This document shows positions 17,801 through 29,800 of a DNA stretch of 64,000 bases, in pieces; positions within the stretch are counted from its first letter, which is position 1, and every line of letters starts with the position of its first letter. Both the position numbers and the translations under genes were made by a program. This stretch comes from Pseudomonas sp. ABC1 (GTDB lineage: Bacteria > Pseudomonadota > Gammaproteobacteria > Pseudomonadales > Pseudomonadaceae): positions 62,001-126,000 of the forward strand of contig NZ_CP058349.1 of NCBI RefSeq assembly GCF_013395055.1, read 5' to 3'. The notes beneath the pieces were generated by a model that saw only the letters and a program-made list of their open reading frames with translations, made no database searches and was not told the DNA's origin.

Positions 17801-20800
17801 CAAGCTGGACCGCAAGGCATTGCCGAAACCTGATGCCAGTCAGTTGCAGCAGGAGTTCATCGCGCCGCAGAGTGAGCTGGAGCAGCAGATCGCAAGTATC
17901 TGGGCCGATGTACTGAAGGTCGAGAAGGTCGGCCTGACCGATAACTTCTTCGAACTGGGTGGCGACTCGATCATTTCGATCCAGGTGGTCAGCCGTGCCC
18001 GGCAGGCGGGCATCCGCTTTACGCCCAAGGAACTGTTCCAGCATCAAACGGTACAGGGGCTGGCCTCGGTAGCGACGTGTGGCGAAGAGGGAGGTCTGCA
18101 GATCGATCAAGGCCCGGTTACGGGCGAAGCGCTGTTGCTGCCTATTCATCAGCAGTTCTTCGAGGAAGACATCCCCGAGCGTCATCACTGGAACCAGGCG
18201 TTGTTGCTTAAACCAGGCAAAGAGCTGAACGCCGAGTCCCTTGAACAAGCCATTCGGGCACTTGTCGTTCACCACGATGCTCTACGACTGAGTTTCACAC
18301 AGGATGTCAATCGGATGTGGACGGCTTGTTACCACCCGGTTACCGAACCGCAATCGATTCTGTGGCAGTCCGAGGTTCAGGGTGAAGCCGAACTGGAGGC
18401 CTTGTGTAACGAAGCCCAGCGTAGCCTGGATTTGCAGGGTGGCCCTCTGATTCGAGCGGTGCTGGCGACGCTGGCCGATGGTAGTCAGAGATTGTTGCTG
18501 GCGATTCATCACCTAGTGGTGGATGGCGTGTCCTGGCGCGTCCTGCTAGAGGATTTGCAGATGGCCTATGGCCAACTGCAAGCAGACCAGACGATCAAAC
18601 TGCCTGCAAAAACTAGCTCGACCAAAGCTTGGGCGGAGCATCTGCAAACCTATGCTAATAGTGAAGCGCTGCAACAGGAATTAGGCTACTGGGCAACGCA
18701 GTTGGCTGATACTCAATCCGAATTGCCCTGCGATAACCCGGAAGGCTCTCTGCAGGGGCTTTATGCAGCCAGCGCTCAGACTCGTTTGGATCGGACCTGT
18801 ACCCAACAACTGCTGCAACAGGCGCCGGCAGCTTATCGCACCCAGGTCAATGATCTGTTGCTGACGGCGCTGGCTCGTGTCATTGCACGTTGGACAGAAC
18901 GGAGCGATGTACTGATTCAACTCGAAGGGCATGGCCGTGAAGAGTTGTTCGAGGATATCGACCTGACAAGAACCGTGGGTTGGTTTACCAGTGTATTCCC
19001 GGTGAAGCTGAGTCCAACTGGAACCCTGGATGGCTCGATCAAGGGAATCAAGGAACAACTGCGCGCGATTCCGCATAAAGGCATTGGTTTCGGTGCACTT
19101 CGCTATCTGGGAGAGGCGCCGGCACAACAAGCCCTGGCCCAACTCCCCATACCACGGATCACCTTCAACTATCTGGGGCAGTTCGATAGCAGCTTTGCCC
19201 AAGAGCAGGATGACGGAGAGGAGGCATTCCTTGCGCCTGCACTGGAAAGCCCAGGTGCAAGCCAGAGCGAACAGGCTCCTCTGGGTAACTGGCTAAGCAT
19301 CAACGGCCAAGTCTATGGCGGCGAACTGAGTCTGAACTGGAGTTTCAGTCGTGAGATGTTCAGGGAGGAGACCATTCAGTGTCTGGCACAAGAGTATGCC
19401 GAAGAGCTCAAGGTGCTGATTGCTCACTGTGTGGACGAAAATACCTTTGGTCTGACGCCATCGGACGTTCCTCTGGCTGGTTTGAGCCAAGAGCAACTGG
19501 ACGCTCTGCCAATAGCCGCAAAGATAATAGAAGATATTTATCCGCTATCACCAATGCAGCAGGGGATGCTGTTCCACACCCTGTACGCACAGGAGGGTGG
19601 CGACTATATCAATCAGATGCGTGTTGACGTGCAAGGGCTGGACATCGAGCGCTTTCGCCAAGCTTGGCAAGCAGCAGTCGACCGTCATGAAGTACTGCGC
19701 GCCAGCTTTATTACCCAGTTCGAACAGCCACTGCAGGTCATCCGCAAACATGTGGAAATGCCCTTCGCCAGCTTGGACTGGCGTACCCAGCCTGATCTTC
19801 AGGCGGGGTTAGATACTTGGGCCGAAGCCGATCGGCAAAAAAGTTTCGATCTGCTGAATGATCCACTGCTGCGTATTGCGGTCATTCGTACGGATGAAAA
19901 CAGCCATCACTTGATCTATACCGGCCACCATATCTTGATGGACGGCTGGAGCAATTCGCAGTTGTTGGGTGAGGTGCTGCAGGCCTATGCCGGTGTGCAA
20001 TCCAATTCGCAAACAGGCCGCTACCGGGACTATATCGACTGGCTGCAGAAACAGGATAAAGCGATCAGCGAAACTTTCTGGAGAAAACAACTCCAGGAGT
20101 TGCAAGAACCCGCTCGATTGGCTCAGGCGATTCGCCAGAGTGAGACAGAGTTGAGTCCCGGATATGGTGAGCATCATCGGCAATTTACGCCTGAGCAAAC
20201 CCGACAGCTCAGCGAGTTCGCTCGCCAGCAGCGGGTAACGGTCAATACATTGGTGCAGTCAGTTTGGTTGTTACTGCTACAGCGCTATACAGGCCAAGAC
20301 ACTATCAGTTTCGGTGCTACGGTGGCCGGTCGTCCCGCAGAGTTGAAGGGCGTGGAGCAACAATTAGGCCTTTTTATCAACACCTTGCCAGTTATTGCTA
20401 GTCCAAAACCGGAGCAGAGTGTGGCGCAGTGGGTCGAACAGATACAGACCCAGAACTTGGCCTTGCGTGAGCATGAGCATACGCCGCTGTATGATGTCCA
20501 GCGCTGGTCTGGCCTGGGTGGCGAAGGGCTGTTCGACACTATTTTGGTATTCGAAAACTACCCGATCTCCGAAGTCCTACAACAAGGCGCACCCGATGGA
20601 CTCAAGTTTGGGCCAGTAACTAGTCATGAGCAGACCAACTACCCGCTGGCTCTAGCAGTGGGTTTGGGTGATACCTTGTCAATTCACTATAGCTATGACA
20701 GGGAGCGCTTCAGTACAGCAACAGTGCAGCGTATCGCTCAGTACTTCGGAAACCTCCTTCAGGCCTTTATAGAAAATTCGCAACAAACTCTCGGCGAACT

Positions 20801-23800
20801 ATCGCTGCTCAGTTCAGAGGAGCAGCAACAGATTATCTACGACTGGAACCATAGCGAAGCGAGTTATTCGGGCGATCAATGTATCCATCAATTGATAGAA
20901 GCCCAGGCTGAGAGAAATCCAGATGCTGTCGCAGTGGTCTTTGGCGATGAAGCGCTGACCTATCAGGGGCTGAATAGAAAAGCCAACCAACTGGCGCACA
21001 AACTTCGAGAGTTGGGCGTGGGCCCGGACGTACTGGTTGGTATTGCGGTGGAACGCAGCCTAGAGATGGTGATTGGCCTGCTGGCGATCCTCAAGGCCGG
21101 CGGTGCCTATGTACCGCTGGATCCGGAGTATCCGCAGGATCGATTGAGTTACATGCTTGAAGACAGTGGCATCCAATTGCTGCTGACGCAGAGCCATCTG
21201 CAAGAGCAGTTGCCGATCTCAAACCATATCAAAACTATTGTTTTGAATCAGGGCAACGAGTCGCTGAGAGGCTACAGCGAAGTTAATCCGGAAAATATCG
21301 TTCAACCTGAGAATCTGGCTTATGTAATTTATACTTCTGGTTCGACCGGGCAACCTAAGGGAGTTGTTGTGCCTCATGGGGCTTTGAGTATGCATGTGGT
21401 TGGGGTTTCCTGTTTTTATTGCCTCGGTGATAAAGAGCGTATATTACAGTTTTCTTCATTGAGCTTCGATGCTGCTTCCGAACAAATATGGGGAGGCCTT
21501 TCCCATGGAGCTGCGCTCCATGTCGGGGATTTTCCTCGGATGAGCTATGCTGAGATTTACGATAATATTTGTAAGCTCGGTATTACCTTTTTGGATCTGC
21601 CGCCAGCGTATCTCTTGGGCTATGTACAATTTCTCCAGTCTGAATCTCGTCAGAATGAGTCTATTAAAGCGTGTATTATTGGCGGTGAATCTTGGGGTAA
21701 AAGACTGCTGGAAAGTTTATATGTCTTCCCCGGTGCCATGATTTTCAATGCTTATGGTCCTACTGAAACTGTTATTACTCCTCTGTCTTTCAAGGTTGAT
21801 AATTTGGCTGCTTGTCAGTCGGTAGTTCCTGTTGGACGCCCTGTTGGTGAGCGTAGTTCTTACTTGCTGAGTGACGGTTTAATTTGTCAGCCGACTTTTG
21901 TAAATGGTGAGATATTTATTGCAGGTAAAGGGCTTGCTCGGGGTTATCATCAACGCCCGGCACTAACCGCGGAGCGATTTGTTCCTGATCCATTCGACCA
22001 GAGTAGGCTGGGAGGTGGTCGTCTGTACCGCACTGGTGATCTGGCTCGTTACCGTACCGATGGTGTGATCGAGTACGTTGGGCGTATCGACCATCAGGTG
22101 AAGATTCGCGGGTTCCGTATTGAGTTGGGCGAGATCGAAGCCCGGCTGCAAGGGCATGAAGCTGTTCGCGAAGCGGTCGTCATCGATATCGAAGGGCCGA
22201 GTGGCAAGCAACTGGCGGCCTACTTGGTATCGACTGGGGATCAAACGGCTGATGTCGAGCAGCAGAGTGAATTGCGCACGAGCCTGCGCGACTATCTAAA
22301 GGAAGTCCTGCCGGACTATATGGTTCCGGCCCATCTGTTGTTCCTGGACAAGCTGCCTCTGACGCCCAATGGCAAGCTGGACCGCAAGGCATTGCCGAAA
22401 CCTGATGCCAGTCAGTTGCAGCAGGAGTTCATCGCGCCGCAGAGTGAGCTGGAGCAGCAGATCGCAAGTATCTGGGCCGATGTACTGAAGGTCGAGAAGG
22501 TCGGCCTGACCGATAACTTCTTCGAACTGGGTGGCGACTCGATCATTTCGATCCAGGTGGTCAGCCGTGCCCGGCAGGCGGGCATCCGCTTTACGCCCAA
22601 GGAACTGTTCCAGCATCAAACGGTACAGGGGCTGGCCTCGGTAGCGACGTGTGGCGAAGAGGGAGGTCTGCAGATCGATCAAGGCCCGGTTACGGGCGAA
22701 GCGCTGTTGCTGCCTATTCATCAGCAGTTCTTCGAGGAAGACATCCCCGAGCGTCATCACTGGAACCAGGCGTTGTTGCTTAAACCAGGCAAAGAGCTGA
22801 ACGCCGAGTCCCTTGAACAAGCCATTCGGGCACTTGTCGTTCACCACGATGCTCTACGACTGAGTTTCACACAGGATGTCAATCGGATGTGGACGGCTTG
22901 TTACCACCCGGTTACCGAACCGCAATCGATTCTGTGGCAGTCCGAGGTTCAGGGTGAAGCCGAACTGGAGGCCTTGTGTAACGAAGCCCAGCGTAGCCTG
23001 GATTTGCAGGGTGGCCCTCTGATTCGAGCGGTGCTGGCGACGCTGGCCGATGGTAGTCAGAGATTGTTGCTGGCGATTCATCACCTAGTGGTGGATGGCG
23101 TGTCCTGGCGCGTCCTGCTAGAGGATTTGCAGATGGCCTATGGCCAACTGCAAGCAGACCAGACGATCAAACTGCCTGCAAAAACTAGCTCGACCAAAGC
23201 TTGGGCGGAGCATCTGCAAACCTATGCTAATAGTGAAGCGCTGCAACAGGAATTAGGCTACTGGGCAACGCAGTTGGCTGATACTCAATCCGAATTGCCC
23301 TGCGATAACCCGGAAGGCTCTCTGCAGGGGCTTTATGCAGCCAGCGCTCAGACTCGTTTGGATCGGACCTGTACCCAACAACTGCTGCAACAGGCGCCGG
23401 CAGCTTATCGCACCCAGGTCAATGATCTGTTGCTGACGGCGCTGGCTCGTGTCATTGCACGTTGGACAGAACGGAGCGATGTACTGATTCAACTCGAAGG
23501 GCATGGCCGTGAAGAGTTGTTCGAGGATATCGACCTGACAAGAACCGTGGGTTGGTTTACCAATGTATTCCCGGTGAAGCTGAGTCCAACTGGAACCCTG
23601 GATGGCTCGATCAAGGGAATCAAGGAACAACTGCGCGCGATTCCGCATAAAGGCATTGGTTTCGGTGCACTTCGCTATCTGGGAGAGGCGCCGGCACAAC
23701 AAGCCCTGGCCCAACTCCCCATACCACGGATCACCTTCAACTATCTGGGGCAGTTCGATAGCAGCTTTGCCCAAGAGCAGGATGACGGAGAGGAGGCATT

Positions 23801-26800
23801 CCTTGCGCCTGCACTGGAAAGCCCAGGTGCAAGCCAGAGCGAACAGGCTCCTCTGGGTAACTGGCTAAGCATCAACGGCCAAGTCTATGGCGGCGAACTG
23901 AGTCTGAACTGGAGTTTCAGTCGTGAGATGTTCAGGGAGGAGACCATTCAGTGTCTGGCACAAGAGTATGCCGAAGAGCTCAAGGTGCTGATTGCTCACT
24001 GTGTGGACGAAAATACCTTTGGTCTGACGCCATCGGACGTTCCTCTGGCTGGTTTGAGCCAAGAGCAACTGGACGCTCTGCCAATAGCCGCAAAGATAAT
24101 AGAAGATATTTATCCGCTATCACCAATGCAGCAGGGGATGCTGTTCCACACCCTGTACGCACAGGAGGGTGGCGACTATATCAATCAGATGCGTGTTGAC
24201 GTGCAAGGGCTGGACATCGAGCGCTTTCGCCAAGCTTGGCAAGCAGCAGTCGACCGTCATGAAGTACTGCGCGCCAGCTTTATTACCCAGTTCGAACAGC
24301 CACTGCAGGTCATCCGCAAACATGTGGAAATGCCCTTCGCCAGCTTGGACTGGCGTACCCAGCCTGATCTTCAGGCGGGGTTAGATACTTGGGCCGAAGC
24401 CGATCGGCAAAAAAGTTTCGATCTGCTGAATGATCCACTGCTGCGTATTGCGGTCATTCGTACGGATGAAAACAGCCATCACTTGATCTATACCGGCCAC
24501 CATATCTTGATGGACGGCTGGAGCAATTCGCAGTTGTTGGGTGAGGTGCTGCAGGCCTATGCCGGTGTGCAATCCAATTCGCAAACAGGCCGCTACCGGG
24601 ACTATATCGACTGGCTGCAGAAACAGGATAAAGCGATCAGCGAAACTTTCTGGAGAAAACAACTCCAGGAGTTGCAAGAACCCGCTCGATTGGCTCAGGC
24701 GATTCGCCAGAGTGAGACAGAGTTGAGTCCCGGATATGGTGAGCATCATCGGCAATTTACGCCTGAGCAAACCCGACAGCTCAGCGAGTTCGCTCGCCAG
24801 CAGCGGGTAACGGTCAATACATTGGTGCAGTCAGTTTGGTTGTTACTGCTACAGCGCTATACAGGCCAAGACACTATCAGTTTCGGTGCTACGGTGGCCG
24901 GTCGTCCCGCAGAGTTGAAGGGCGTGGAGCAACAATTAGGCCTTTTTATCAACACCTTGCCAGTTATTGCTAGTCCAAAACCGGAGCAGAGTGTGGCGCA
25001 GTGGGTCGAACAGATACAGACCCAGAACTTGGCCTTGCGTGAGCATGAGCATACGCCGCTGTATGATGTCCAGCGCTGGTCTGGCCTGGGTGGCGAAGGG
25101 CTGTTCGACACTATTTTGGTATTCGAAAACTACCCGATCTCCGAAGTCCTACAACAAGGCGCACCCGATGGACTCAAGTTTGGGCCAGTAACTAGTCATG
25201 AGCAGACCAACTACCCGCTGGCTCTAGCAGTGGGTTTGGGTGATACCTTGTCAATTCACTATAGCTATGACAGGGAGCGCTTCAGTACAGCAACAGTGCA
25301 GCGTATCGCTCAGTGCTTCGGAAACCTCCTTCAGGCCTTTATAGAAAATTCGCAACAAACTCTCGGCGAACTATCGCTGCTCAGTTCAGAGGAGCAGCAA
25401 CAGATTATCTACGACTGGAACCATAGCGAAGCGAGTTATTTGGGCGATCAATGTATCCATCAATTGATAGAAGCCCAGGCTGAGAGAAATCCAGATGCTG
25501 TCGCAGTGGTCTTTGGCGATGAAGCGCTGACCTATCAGGGGCTGAATAGAAAAGCCAACCAACTGGCGCACAAACTTCGAGAGTTGGGCGTGGGCCCGGA
25601 CGTACTGGTTGGTATTGCGGTGGAACGCAGCCTGGAGATGGTGATTGGCCTGCTGGCGATCCTCAAGGCCGGCGGTGCCTATGTACCGCTGGATCCGGAG
25701 TATCCGCAGGATCGATTGAGTTACATGCTTGAAGACAGTGGCATCCAATTGCTGCTGACGCAGAGCCATCTGCAAGAGCAGTTGCCGATCTCAAACCATA
25801 TCAAAACTATTGTTTTGAATCAGGGCAACGAGTCGCTGAGAGGCTACAGCGAAGTTAATCCGGAAAATATCGTTCAACCTGAGAATCTGGCTTATGTGAT
25901 TTATACATCTGGTTCAACTGGCAAGCCCAAGGGTACCTTGTTGCCTCATCAAAACGTCATGCGTTTGTTCCAGGCCACTCAGGGCTGGTACCAGTTTGGT
26001 TCCGGTGATGTCTGGAGTGTCTTCCACTCCTATGCCTTCGATTTTTCCGTGTGGGAACTGTACGGTGCTTTATTGTATGGAGCCAAGGCAGTCATCGTGC
26101 CGAAGGAGGTGGCGCGCTCGCCTGAAGACTTCCATGCCCTTTTGGTAAGAGAGAAAGTCACCGTCCTTAGCCAGACCCCTTCTGCTTTTAAACAGTTGAT
26201 CCCCATCGCTGTAGAAAGATCTCAGAAACTGTCGTTGCGTTACATCATATTTGGCGGAGAATCGTTGGACGTTACCAGTCTGGTTACTTGGCTCGAGAAG
26301 TTCGGTGATCATCAGCCGCAACTGGTCAATATGTACGGTATTACCGAGACGACAGTGCATGTCACATATCGGCCTATTCGCTTGGCTGATTTGGCCAAGG
26401 CTACTATTAGCCCGATCGGCGAAGTGATTCCGGATCTATCCTGGTATTTTCTGGATGGAAACCTTGGAGTCGCAACCCCAGGATGTCATGGTGAATTACA
26501 TATTGGCCGTGCAGGGCTGGCACGTGGTTATTACCACCGACCGGCACTGACTGCTGAGCGCTTTATTCCCGACCCATTTGACTGCAGTGAACAAGGTGGC
26601 GGCCGTCTGTATCGCACCGGTGATCTGGCCCGTTACCGTGCTGATGGTGTAATTGAATATGTAGGGCGTATCGACCATCAGGTGAAAATTCGCGGTTTCC
26701 GTATCGAACTGGGCGAGATCGAAGCCCGGCTGCAGGCGCATGAAGCTGTTCGCGAAGCGGTGGTGATCGATATCGAGGGGCCGAGTGGCAAGCAATTGGT

Positions 26801-29800
26801 TGGCTATCTTCTTGCTGGCACCCATCTTTCGGATGATCTTGAGCAGCAGGCTGCGCTACGCAGCAGGCTGCGCGATTTCCTGAAAGAAGCCCTGCCGGAC
26901 TATATGGTGCCGGCCCATCTGCTGTTCTTGGACAAACTGCCGTTGACGCCTAACGGCAAGCTGGACCGCAAGGCATTACCGAAGCCTGATGCCAATCAGT
27001 TGCAGCAGGAATATGTCGCGCCGCAAAGCGAGCTGGAACAGCAGGTCGCAAGTATCTGGGCGGACGTGCTGAAGGTCGAGAAGGTTGGCCTGACCGACAA
27101 CTTCTTCGAGCTAGGTGGACACTCCCTGCTAGCCACCCAGGTGATCTCCCGCATTCGCCAGGCTCTAAATATCGAACAGCCACTGCGTACGCTGTTCGAG
27201 GCACCGATGCTGGAAGATTTCGCTGCCCATATAGGGCAGGGAACATCCAATACGACACCGGCCTTTCAGCGAGTGGATCGTATTCAGCCACTGCAACTGT
27301 CCTACGCTCAGCAGCGCCAATGGTTCCTCTGGCAGTTGGAGCCTGAGAGCACTGCCTACAATATGCCTACAGCCCTCAGGTTCAAGGGTGACTTGAATAT
27401 TGGGGCGCTGCGCGCCAGCTTTGAAGCCCTGATCGCCCGCCACGAAAGCCTGCGCACCACCTTCCGCCAGGAAGGGGAGCAGGCGCTGCAGATCATTCAT
27501 CCAAAGATTGACTTTGCGCTGCTTCAGGAGAAGCTGGAAGACACGAGCGAGGAGCTGATCCAGTCCAAGGTCGAGGAAGAAGTCGCTGAGCCTTTCGATC
27601 TGGAACAAGGTCCGTTGATACGGATAAAGCTGCTGTGGTTATCCGAGGACGACCATGTCCTGATCTTGACCCTGCACCATATCGTCTCCGATGGCTGGTC
27701 GATGCCGATCATGGTCGATGAGTTGGTTCAGCTTTATGAAGGCTATCGCACAGGCCAGCAAGTCACTCTGCCGGAACTGCCGATCCAATATGCCGACTAT
27801 GCCATCTGGCAGCGCAACTGGATGGAAGCTGGTGAGCAGGAACGGCAACTGGCCTACTGGAAAGAACAACTGGGTGAAGAACAGCCGGTATTGGAACTGC
27901 CCACCGATCGGCCACGTCCGGCGATCCAGAGTCAGGAGGGCGCTAATTTCAGCGTTAGCCTTAACGACGACCTCGCACAATCGCTGAAACAACTGGCCCA
28001 GCAACAGGGTGTGACCCTGTTTATGCTGTTGCTGGCCAGTTTCCAGAGCCTGCTGCACCGCTACTCGGGCCAGGACGATATTCGTGTGGGCGTTCCCACC
28101 GCCAACCGTAACCGGGTGGAAACCGAGCGGCTGATCGGCTTTTTCGTCAATACCCAGGTGCTCAAGGCAGAATTCGATCTGGACACAACCTTCAGCGGTC
28201 TGCTCAAGCAGGTCCAGCAAACGGCACTTGGCGCACAGGCGCATCAGGATTTGCCGTTCGAGCAACTGGTCGAGGCCCTGCACCCGGAGCGCAGCCTGAG
28301 CCATAGCCCGCTGTTCCAGGTGATGTTCAACCACCAGACCCAGGTCAGAGGCGAGAGCCGCCGCTTGTCAGGACTGACAGTTGAAGGATTGTCCTGGGAA
28401 ATGCAGACCGCCCAGTTCGACCTGACACTGGACACCTCCGAGTACAGAGAAGGTATTGGCGCCTCGTTGAGCTATGCCACGGCATTGTTCGATAAATCCA
28501 CCATCGAACGGCTGGCTCAGCATTGGCTCAATCTGCTGAACGGCATCGTCAAGGCGCCGAACCAACGTATTGCTGAATTGCCACTGCTCAGTCCAGAGGA
28601 GCAGCAACAGATTATCTACGACTGGAACCATAGCGAAGCGAGTTATTCGGGCGATCAATGCATCCACCAGTTAATCGAAGCCCAGGTCAAGAAAACCCCG
28701 GATGCCGTGGCTGTTGTGTTTGGTGATAAAGAACTGACCTACCAAGAGCTGAACAAAAAATCCAATCAACTGGCGCACAAGCTTCTAGAGTTGGGTGTTG
28801 GTCCGGACGTACTGGTTGGTATTGCGGTGGAACGCAGCCTGGAGATGGTGATTAGCCTGCTGGCGATCCTCAAGGCCGGCGGTGCCTATGTACCGCTGGA
28901 TCCGGAGTATCCGCAGGATCGATTGAGTTACATGCTTGAAGACAGTGGCATCCAATTGCTGCTGACGCAGAGCCATCTGCAAGAGCAGTTGCCGATCTCA
29001 AACCATATCAAAACTATTGTTTTGGATCAGGGCAACGAGTCGCTGAGAGGCTACAGCGAAGTTAATCCGGAAAATATCGTTCAACCTGAGAATCTGGCTT
29101 ATGTGATTTATACATCTGGTTCCACGGGGCGACCCAAAGGGGCGGCAGTGCGGATCGGCAGCTTCGTCAATTTGCTGCACTGGTACAAGGGGGCTTGTGA
29201 GCTGTCTTCGGACGATAAGGTGCTTCTGTTCAGTTCGTACGCTTTCGACCTGACACAAAAGAATATCTACGGCGTTCTCTGCGTCGGCGGGCAGTTGCAT
29301 TTGCCTGCGCCAGGCTATGACCCCGAGGCATGTGCGCGGCAGATTGAGCTCCACCATCTGACGCTGGTCAATTGCGCACCAAGTGCTTTCCAGCCCCTAT
29401 TACAGGATGGATATGCCAGGCTACGATCGTTGCGCCATGTGCTGCTGGGGGGCGAGGCTATTCAGCCAGGTGAGCTGTCCGATTGGTTGGGTGCGCCAGA
29501 AGCGGCCGGTGTCATGCTTCACAATACCTACGGCCCGACCGAATGCACGGATGTAGTGATCGCCTATGCGGCGAAAGATGTGGCAGTTTCCGGTTTGACG
29601 TCCGTACCGATCGGGCGTCCCTTGCCTGGAGTGGAGGCCTATGTCCTGAGCAGTTCGGGTGAGCTTCAGGCGCCCGGATTGGTGGGAGAGCTGCATATCG
29701 GTGGGAGCTGTGTCGGCGAAGGCTATTGGCGGCGTGCCGGTCTGACAGCTGAAAGGTTCGTACCTAACCCATTCGATGAGCAACAGGGCGGTCGCTTATA

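Noticed and set aside
17724..18275. Antisense frame of 183 codons that recurs almost identically at 22296-22847 and 44563-45057
   Set aside because: Its recurrence only reflects the NRPS repeats on the other strand; it is not a conserved gene.
17521..25897. Repeats as a CRISPR or satellite array
   Set aside because: The repeat unit is kilobases long, in frame, and coincides with NRPS domains; no short spaced repeats were seen anywhere in the window.
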